Of a stretch of 64,000 nucleotides of DNA, positions 58,599-64,000 are shown one piece after another. The translations under genes were made by a program, and so were the position numbers. The notes beneath the pieces are model-generated. The model saw only the letters and a program-made list of their open reading frames with translations, was not told the origin of the DNA and made no database searches. This DNA is from Fibrisoma montanum. GTDB taxonomy: Bacteria > Bacteroidota > Bacteroidia > Cytophagales > Spirosomataceae. The stretch spans positions 248,001 through 312,000 of the forward strand of contig NZ_QXED01000007.1 in the NCBI RefSeq assembly GCF_003583365.1. Direction: 5' to 3'. Position 1 is the stretch's first letter. Each line of letters opens with the position of its first letter.

Positions 58599-59414
58599 AT
58601 GTTTTACCGAAAAATTGCTCCATCTGTTTCCCTGTCCCCCTACGTGGAATGCTATTTCGTATGGGAAAGAAGCGACGTGCTGGCAGAGCCCTTGTGCGTT
58701 GAGTCGCCCCCGAGCGGCTATGCCTCGATGGTGTTCAACTACGGTGATCCGTACCGCGTTAACAATGGCAAGCATAACGGGCTACTGGTTCCACCCGCGT
58801 TTCTGGCGGGGCAGGCCACACAAAGCTACGCACTGGAGTTAAGTGGGAAGATTGGCATGGTTGGTATCGTGTTCAAGCCGTCGGGTCTGGCTTCGCTGTT
58901 TGGCTTACCCATGTACGAGTTTACGGACGAGCGAGTGGATTTAATCGACGTGTTGGGTAACAGATTACGATCCTTGCACGAGCAGATCATACAGGCGGGG
59001 CACCTTACTTCGCGGATTCAACTACTCGACCAGTTCCTGCACCAGCAACTGATGAAGAAGGGGAACGCGTTCGACCGGACGGATTACGTAGCCAACCTAA
59101 TCATCGAGCGCAAAGGCATTATCAACATCAGCGAACTAATGGACGAACTGTACGTTTGCCGGCGGCAATTTGAACGGCAGTTTTTGCAGAAAGTAGGCGT
59201 AAGTCCCAAGTATTTTGCGCGCATTCGACGGGTCGGCCATTTCTGCGCGCAACTGGCCAATCAACGCTGGCAAGTGGCCGACTGGCACGAACTGATTTAT
59301 CAGTGTGGTTATTACGACCAGTCGCATTTTATCCGTGAATTCACGCAGTTTTTAGGAAAACGCCCAACGCTCTATATTAAAGATAACCGTGAACTGGCTC
59401 AGTACCTGTCCTGA
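58599..59414 (+). CDS. AraC family transcriptional regulator (DUF6597 type)
   Basis: The ATG at 58599 gives 271 residues; a TTG 36 bases upstream is the alternative. The N-terminal half is of the DUF6597 type (LSPYVECYFVWERSD, SGYASMVFNYGDPY, FLAGQATQSYALELSGKIGM). The C-terminal AraC domain has ISELMDELYVCRRQFERQFL, VGVSPKYFARIRR and YQCGYYDQSHFIREFTQFLG. It is the third regulator of this type in the window. A secreted DinB-like gene and an NTF2-like gene follow and may be its targets. Confidence 0.93.
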   Translation: MFYRKIAPSVSLSPYVECYFVWERSDVLAEPLCVESPPSGYASMVFNYGDPYRVNNGKHNGLLVPPAFLAGQATQSYALELSGKIGMVGIVFKPSGLASLFGLPMYEFTDERVDLIDVLGNRLRSLHEQIIQAGHLTSRIQLLDQFLHQQLMKKGNAFDRTDYVANLIIERKGIINISELMDELYVCRRQFERQFLQKVGVSPKYFARIRRVGHFCAQLANQRWQVADWHELIYQCGYYDQSHFIREFTQFLGKRPTLYIKDNRELAQYLS

Positions 59415-59497
59415 GCGAATGTCGCATTTGTACAATGGTACGCTCCGGTGGTCCGGTAGCTTTGTCGTCGAGAATCACCTCTTTTTTATCAAAAACG

Positions 59498-60118
59498 ATG
59501 AAGCAACGATTAATTCTGTTGAGCCTGCTGATGCTGGTCATCACAACCAGCTACGCCCAGAAGAACTTCTGGACCGAGACCGACCGGCGCTATACGGTCG
59601 ATAACCTCAAACGTACCCGCGACGAGCTGACGCGGGAAACCGAACACCTGACCGACGCGCAGTGGCACTTCCACGAATCGCCCGACCGCTGGAGCATCGC
59701 CGAGGTCGTAGAACATCTGGCTTTGTGGGAAATTATCTGGGCCCGCGAAATCGGGATGGGTATCCGCAACACCGCCCGCCCTGACCTCATTGCTACCAGC
59801 AGGCCCGACAGTTATTACCATGATTTTATCATGGAAAATAAGGCGCACAAATCATCGGACCTGTCGCGACCAACCGGCTTTATTCAGGGTAAAAACAACC
59901 TGACGTTTTTCCAGCGGCTACGGGATCAGGCCATTACGTTTGCGGATACGACACAGGCCGACATGCGGGCGCAGTTTGAGCTAACGGCTACCCCCTCGCC
60001 CCGCAATATGCATCAGGTGTACATTTACCAGTGGGGGCACGTGGACCGGCACCTACGACAGATTCGCAAGATCAAGCAGCACCCTAATTACCCTAAAGAA
60101 ACCGCATTAAAAAAATAA
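59498..60118 (+). CDS. DinB-like protein with a signal peptide
   Basis: The ATG at 59498 gives 206 residues starting with a clear signal peptide (MKQRLILLSLLMLVITTSYA, cleavage before QK). The mature part is a DinB_2-type bundle (RYTVDNLKRTRDELTRETE, AEVVEHLALWEIIWAREIGM, VYIYQWGHVDRHLRQIRKIK) with candidate metal ligands His in VEHL and in WGHVDRH. Most DinB-family proteins are cytosolic, so export is unusual. The NTF2-like gene follows after 15 bases in the same transcript. Confidence 0.85.
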   Translation: MKQRLILLSLLMLVITTSYAQKNFWTETDRRYTVDNLKRTRDELTRETEHLTDAQWHFHESPDRWSIAEVVEHLALWEIIWAREIGMGIRNTARPDLIATSRPDSYYHDFIMENKAHKSSDLSRPTGFIQGKNNLTFFQRLRDQAITFADTTQADMRAQFELTATPSPRNMHQVYIYQWGHVDRHLRQIRKIKQHPNYPKETALKK

Positions 60119-60133
60119 TCTTCCCTTAAACCC

Positions 60134-60574
60134 ATGGAAACTACAAGCAAAATCTCCCTCGCTGAGCAAACCCGCAAAGGCGCTTGCCTGGCCTTTTTTT
60201 CGGCCTACCAGGACATGGATACGGCCCGTATGATTCAATTGGCCACGCCCGACGCTACCGTTCATTTTGTGCCGATGGGCGAAGATGGTAAGGGTTCGTT
60301 CTGGGAATTTGGCAAGGGCGTCTGGCAGCTGATTATGGACTGCTTTCCAGACGTAGACAATACCGTCGATAGTCTGACTACGGATGGAGACACCATCACG
60401 GCATCGGTTGCCATCTACGGTACACAGGCGCAGGATTTTATGGGCATTGCCAACAAAGGCCTGCGCTTCAACAGCGACCACATTTTTGTGTTCCGCTTCG
60501 ACCCCAATGACCGCATTACGCACCTGGCTATCGACTGGGACCACGCCAGTTTCTGCAAGCAGTTAGGCGCTTGA
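60134..60574 (+). CDS. NTF2-like (SnoaL-type) protein
   Basis: This 146-residue protein has the NTF2/SnoaL fold: an N-terminal helix (GACLAFFSAYQDMDTARMIQ), VHFVPMGEDGKG, LIMDCFPDVDNTVDSLTTDG, and the strands TASVAIYGTQAQDFMG and DHIFVFRFDPNDRITHLAID. It is similar to ester cyclases and other small ligand-binding enzymes of this fold. The reaction is not known. It lies 15 bases after the DinB-like gene and ends at a strong terminator, closing that operon. Confidence 0.88.
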   Translation: METTSKISLAEQTRKGACLAFFSAYQDMDTARMIQLATPDATVHFVPMGEDGKGSFWEFGKGVWQLIMDCFPDVDNTVDSLTTDGDTITASVAIYGTQAQDFMGIANKGLRFNSDHIFVFRFDPNDRITHLAIDWDHASFCKQLGA

Positions 60575-60576
60575 TT

Positions 60577-60624
60577 ACCGTGGTTAGCAGGGCCCCTGGA
60601 GCCAGGCGTCCTGCTAACCACGGT
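60577..60624 (+). terminator. Strong terminator after the NTF2-like gene
   Basis: ACCGTGGTTAGCAGG (60577-60591) is exactly complemented at 60610-60624, with inner CCTGG/CCAGG pairing and a short T-run after it. It starts two bases past the stop codon. Confidence 0.85.
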
Positions 60625-60850
60625 TTTATGAAAACCGTAAGAAATAGCTCCCAGCATCAAGCAGCCTGGTACTGTCATACGGTTTGATTCATGCAACTTG
60701 TCAAATCCGGCTAGTGTACCAACGGCAAGTTTTCTGACCTCTGGTTAGCCTGCTTACCAGAGCACCGGTGCAGGTAGCCATTGAATCTTGTAAGACGAAT
60801 CGCATCGGCCAGGCTGACTTACCGGATGGTGGGTGTGCTATCTCATAAAA

Positions 60851-60897
60851 CAGGAGTCATGTTGAGCCGTAACATGACTCCTGCCTGTATAAACAGG
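60851..60897. other. Unexplained hairpins before the hybrid kinase gene
   Basis: CAGGAGTCATGTT (60851-60863) is perfectly complemented at 60871-60883 around a seven-base loop. A second small hairpin CCTGT/ACAGG follows at 60884-60897. They lie about 105-150 bases upstream of the kinase start and well past the previous terminator. They could be a leader structure, a second terminator or a small RNA. The rest of the 425-base gap 60575-60999 holds nothing recognisable. Confidence 0.55.
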
Positions 60898-60999
60898 ACT
60901 ACCGCCCTCCTCTCGCTAAATTGATCGCGCACAAAGGCAAAACTCTGTGGTACTTTTAATCGATGAGGACGGTGAACATCCTGTTCTACGCTGGTAATT

Positions 61000-63900
61000 A
61001 TGGAATTACGCTTCTGGCTACTCCTTTGCCTTCTGCTGTATCCGGGTAAGGAAGCTACCTGGTTGCTGGCTCAGGCTAATGGTGCCCAGCAAACGGTAGA
61101 CCAGCAACTTGAACGGGCCGAACAACTCACCTCCTCCCAGCCTCAGCAAGCGTTGGCGGCTGCTCAGGCCGCCCTGCTACTGGCACGGAAAAATCAGCTG
61201 ACTTTATCCGAGGGAAAAGCGTATCAGCGACTGGCTCGTATCTACGCCGAACGGGACGATTTCGTTAGTGCCCTCAATGCGGCCAAAGCCGGACTTTCGA
61301 TTTTTTATAAGCTGGGCGAGCAGCGGGATGTTTGTCGCATGTACATCGGCGTGGGCATCATCAACCGCTACATGAAACAGTACGACGCGAGCATTGAAGC
61401 GAACCGGCAAGCCCAAAAAATCGCGGAAGCCCGGCAGGACACGATGCTGCTCGGATCCATATACGGCAACCTGGGGAACGTTTATTTCGACAAACTCGAC
61501 TATGACCGGTCCCTACAGTACCACCTGAAATCACTCCCCATTCACCGGGCTTTGGGAAACGAACAGGGAATGGGCAATACGTTTCATAACCTGGCCAGGC
61601 TTTATCGCATGCGCAGGGAGTTTGATAAAGCGCTGGAATTCTACAACAAATCGCTGACTATTGATCTGAAAAACAACAACCAACTAAACATTGGCGGCTC
61701 CTACCTGGATTTAGCGATCCTTTTCAGGGACAGGGGCGATTTTCAGCAGGCGTTGCTCTATTCGCAGCGGGCGTTGGCCATCGCCCGAAAAATAGGCTCC
61801 AAAAGTATCCAACAGCAGGTTCTGGCTAACTTGCCCTTGATTTACGGCGTATTAGGAAAACCTGCGGAAGCCGTGATGGCCCAGAAGCAGTATCAACACC
61901 TCACCGACAGTCTGCAATCAGCGCAGTTGTCGAAGCAGATTGCGGAGATGCAAGCCCGTTATCAGGGCGAACAGAAAGACCGTGAGTTGAGTGTACAGCG
62001 GCTCCGTCTGGAAGCCCAGCAGGCATCACTCGGCCAGCAGCGTACGTTAATCGCAGCCCTTATCGGCTTTGTGCTGCTGAGCGGACTGATTGGCTATCTG
62101 CTTTTTAACCGCTACAACCTCCGGCAGCGCAACCTGAAGCTGTCGCTGGAAAATGAACAGTACCAGCTTTCGCAAAGCCTGCAACTCCGGCAGGATATCG
62201 ACGAAACGATCAACTACTTTGCCACCTCGCTTTACGGCAAAAACACGGTAGATGAAATTTTGTGGGATGTAGCAAAAAACTGTATCGCGCGGCTGGGCTT
62301 TGTTGATTGCGTGATTTACCTGTTCAACGACGAACAAACGGCTCTTATCCAGAAAGCGGCTTACGGCAACAAAAATCCAGAGGCCTACGCCATCCTGAAC
62401 CCAATTGAGATTCCGCTTGGCGAAGGTATTGTCGGAAACGTGGCCCGATCGGGTAAGCCAGAACGTATAGCCGACACGACAAAGGACCCTCGTTACATCA
62501 CGGACGATGAAGTACGGTACGCCGAACTGGCCGTACCGCTGCTGCTCCAAAACCAGGTGATCGGCGTTATTGACTCCGAGCACCCCGAAAAAGGCTTCTT
62601 CAAAGAGCATCACCAGGAAGCCCTGCAAACCATTGCAGCTATCTGTAGCAATAAAATTGCTCAAACGCTGGCCGAAGAAGAGGCTAAAAAAGCCAGGCTT
62701 TTGCAAATTGAAGCGGACTATATCCGGGAAATGGACCGGGTCAAGTCACAGCTTTTTGCTAATATCTCGCACGAGTTCCGCGCTCCGCTTCAGCTCATTC
62801 TGGCCCCACTGCAAAAACGGGAGGTTATTAGTCCGGAGGAGACAAAGATGATGGAACGGAACGCTAATCGGCTGCTTAGGTTGGTCAATCAACTGCTCGA
62901 TTTGGCAAAGGCCGAAATGGGTATGCTCACAATAAACTACCAATGGGGCAATCTGATTAGCTTCCTTCGTCAGACCGCTCAGCATTTCGAGCCGATGGCC
63001 GAGGCTAGGAAACTCCGGTATCAGATTGACCTGCCAGCGACCGAATTGTTGGTGGCCTACGACCGCGATAAACTCGAAAAGATTGTTTACAATCTCTTGT
63101 CCAACGCCATCAAGTTCACTCGGGCGGGCGGTCAGGTTAGGCTACAGGCTGAGGTGAAACCCGAAACGGGACTCCGGCTAGTAGTCAGCGATACGGGTAT
63201 TGGTATTCCTGAAGCGCTGCAAGACCGCATATTCGACCGTTTCTATCAGATTGATCCCTCACAAACGCGGGCCTTCGAGGGGAGCGGTCTGGGACTGGCC
63301 CTGACCAGAGAGCTGGTAGACCTGTACAAAGGCTCGATCCATGTGGAGAGTCGGCCCGGAGCCGGGAGCACCTTTGTGGTCTGGCTACCGCTGGAAGCCG
63401 ATGCATCGCTGGCCACTCACGGCTTAGCCGGGGTCGTATCGGCTACGGGTATTGGCCAGGCCTCCAACGTGGTCATGCCTGCATCCGCCCTCCTGGCAAA
63501 CGAGGAACCGGCGGGAGCCGACGGGGAAGATAAGCCGACGATCCTGCTGGTGGAAGACCATTCCGAGCTAAACAATTACCTCGGCCAGCAACTTTCAAAC
63601 CGTTTCCGGGTCGTGCAGACCATGCAGGGCGATGAAGGGTTACAAGTGGCCCGCCGGGTGGTCCCTGACCTGATTATTTCCGATGTGATGATGCCGGTGA
63701 TGGATGGCTTTTCGATGACCCGCCACCTGAAAGAAAACGAATTGACCAGCCACATTCCCGTTATACTGCTAACGTCCAAAGATGACGTTGAGTCCCGGAA
63801 AGAAGGGTTTGAGGGCGGGGCTGAGCAGTATTTAGCCAAGCCGTTCGCCCTGGACGAACTGGTGGCCCGCATCAACAGCCTGCTGACCCAACGCGATCTG

Positions 63901-64000
63901 CTGCGCAAAAAGTACAGTCGGGAAGTACTGCTGCAACCGACCGGAGCGCCCATCCGCGACCGGGAAGCTGAGTTTCTGGAGAAAGCCATTCGCATCATTG
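61000..64000 (+). CDS. Hybrid histidine kinase with TPR, GAF and receiver domains (3' partial)
   Basis: The frame is open from the ATG at 61000 to the window end (1000 codons). Residues 1-24 form a signal peptide. TPR repeats follow (about 35-300; QDTMLLGSIYGNLGNVYFDK), then a coiled coil and a membrane helix (about 350-370; LIAALIGFVLLSGLIGYLLF). A GAF domain (about 400-555) shows IPLGEGIVGNVARSGKPERI. The kinase has His591 in ANISHEFRAPLQLIL, an ATPase with VVSDTGIGIPEALQDRIFDR and GSGLGLALTRELV, then a receiver with Asp895 in LIISDVMMPVMDGF. A C-terminal AraC helix-turn-helix, expected for hybrid systems, would lie beyond the edge. It probably regulates a nearby metabolic locus. Confidence 0.94.
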   Translation, partial: MELRFWLLLCLLLYPGKEATWLLAQANGAQQTVDQQLERAEQLTSSQPQQALAAAQAALLLARKNQLTLSEGKAYQRLARIYAERDDFVSALNAAKAGLSIFYKLGEQRDVCRMYIGVGIINRYMKQYDASIEANRQAQKIAEARQDTMLLGSIYGNLGNVYFDKLDYDRSLQYHLKSLPIHRALGNEQGMGNTFHNLARLYRMRREFDKALEFYNKSLTIDLKNNNQLNIGGSYLDLAILFRDRGDFQQALLYSQRALAIARKIGSKSIQQQVLANLPLIYGVLGKPAEAVMAQKQYQHLTDSLQSAQLSKQIAEMQARYQGEQKDRELSVQRLRLEAQQASLGQQRTLIAALIGFVLLSGLIGYLLFNRYNLRQRNLKLSLENEQYQLSQSLQLRQDIDETINYFATSLYGKNTVDEILWDVAKNCIARLGFVDCVIYLFNDEQTALIQKAAYGNKNPEAYAILNPIEIPLGEGIVGNVARSGKPERIADTTKDPRYITDDEVRYAELAVPLLLQNQVIGVIDSEHPEKGFFKEHHQEALQTIAAICSNKIAQTLAEEEAKKARLLQIEADYIREMDRVKSQLFANISHEFRAPLQLILAPLQKREVISPEETKMMERNANRLLRLVNQLLDLAKAEMGMLTINYQWGNLISFLRQTAQHFEPMAEARKLRYQIDLPATELLVAYDRDKLEKIVYNLLSNAIKFTRAGGQVRLQAEVKPETGLRLVVSDTGIGIPEALQDRIFDRFYQIDPSQTRAFEGSGLGLALTRELVDLYKGSIHVESRPGAGSTFVVWLPLEADASLATHGLAGVVSATGIGQASNVVMPASALLANEEPAGADGEDKPTILLVEDHSELNNYLGQQLSNRFRVVQTMQGDEGLQVARRVVPDLIISDVMMPVMDGFSMTRHLKENELTSHIPVILLTSKDDVESRKEGFEGGAEQYLAKPFALDELVARINSLLTQRDLLRKKYSREVLLQPTGAPIRDREAEFLEKAIRII

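Noticed and set aside
62047-62706. 219-codon minus frame opposite the hybrid kinase
   Set aside because: The plus strand encodes continuous TPR, GAF and kinase domains here; the reverse frame has no recognisable content.
1-64000. CRISPR arrays, tRNA and rRNA genes
   Set aside because: No regularly spaced direct repeats, cloverleaf sequences or rRNA segments were seen on either strand.

Overview
The window looks like a chromosomal segment of a Bacteroidota bacterium, most likely a cytophagal in or near the Spirosoma group. The evidence is a SusD-type lipoprotein, many secreted glycoside hydrolases, LytS/LytTR and hybrid two-component systems, three AraC regulators of the same architecture, a DUF4199 protein, and start sites that mostly lack strong Shine-Dalgarno sequences. 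Most genes are GC-rich. Visibly AT-richer blocks lie at about 6.5-9.4 kb, 20.1-24.2 kb and 35.6-38.0 kb. I saw no rRNA, tRNA or CRISPR array, and no recognisable transposase or integrase gene.

Layout: (i) 0-5.2 kb is the end of a polysaccharide-utilisation locus: SusD (cut by the window edge), a GH30 lipoprotein and a GH36 alpha-galactosidase. (ii) 5.2-9.6 kb holds a start-less open frame, a PadR regulator with an FtsX-type permease carrying a prefix domain, and gene-poor DNA. (iii) 9.6-19.3 kb, all on the minus strand, holds a metallophosphoesterase/PQQ-propeller fusion, a FecR-like stub, a LytTR/LytS pair, an S41 peptidase, a membrane hydroxylase, small lipoproteins, a DUF4199 protein and a membrane LuxR protein. 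(iv) 19.5-24.2 kb is an accessory island: Imm5-like protein, TfoX, VOC, AraC, DUF5990, an orphan protein and a PIN toxin-antitoxin pair. (v) 24.2-31.8 kb is a second carbohydrate block: a 1277-residue DUF6807/PVC dehydrogenase/cytochrome c fusion and a GH35/DUF5597 enzyme, divergent from a GH127 beta-L-arabinofuranosidase. (vi) 31.8-35.6 kb has a second PIN toxin-antitoxin pair, small orphans, DUF4136, AraC and a DHFR-like protein. (vii) 35.8-49.9 kb holds a PKD-repeat lipoprotein, a TPR histidine kinase with a LytTR regulator, GH13, a Gfo/Idh/MocA oxidoreductase, two DUF421 proteins, a lactonase, GH97 and an SDR. (viii) 50-64 kb holds DUF1080, DinB, GNAT, MocR, DUF72, a GH43-like protein, AraC, a secreted DinB-like protein, an NTF2-like protein and a hybrid histidine kinase cut by the right edge.

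The genes together suggest a plant-polysaccharide degrader. SusD with periplasmic or outer-membrane GH30, GH36, GH127, GH35, GH43, GH97, GH13 and DUF1080 enzymes would release and trim oligosaccharides, and the secreted oxidoreductases and the lactonase would handle oxidised sugars.

The most striking observation is that the two PIN-domain toxin-antitoxin pairs share one arrangement. Each lies directly downstream of a carbohydrate-active gene, in the same orientation. In each case a second copy of that gene's last codons sits just after the toxin stop codon. At GH127 it is a 48-bp direct repeat with one mismatch, exactly 720 bp apart. At the cytochrome fusion it is a diverged repeat about 90 bp long, 964 bp apart. 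This suggests a small cassette that inserts at gene 3' ends and restores or mimics the interrupted end. The window also holds several long, nearly perfect hairpins and dispersed inverted repeats in gene leaders and intergenic gaps.
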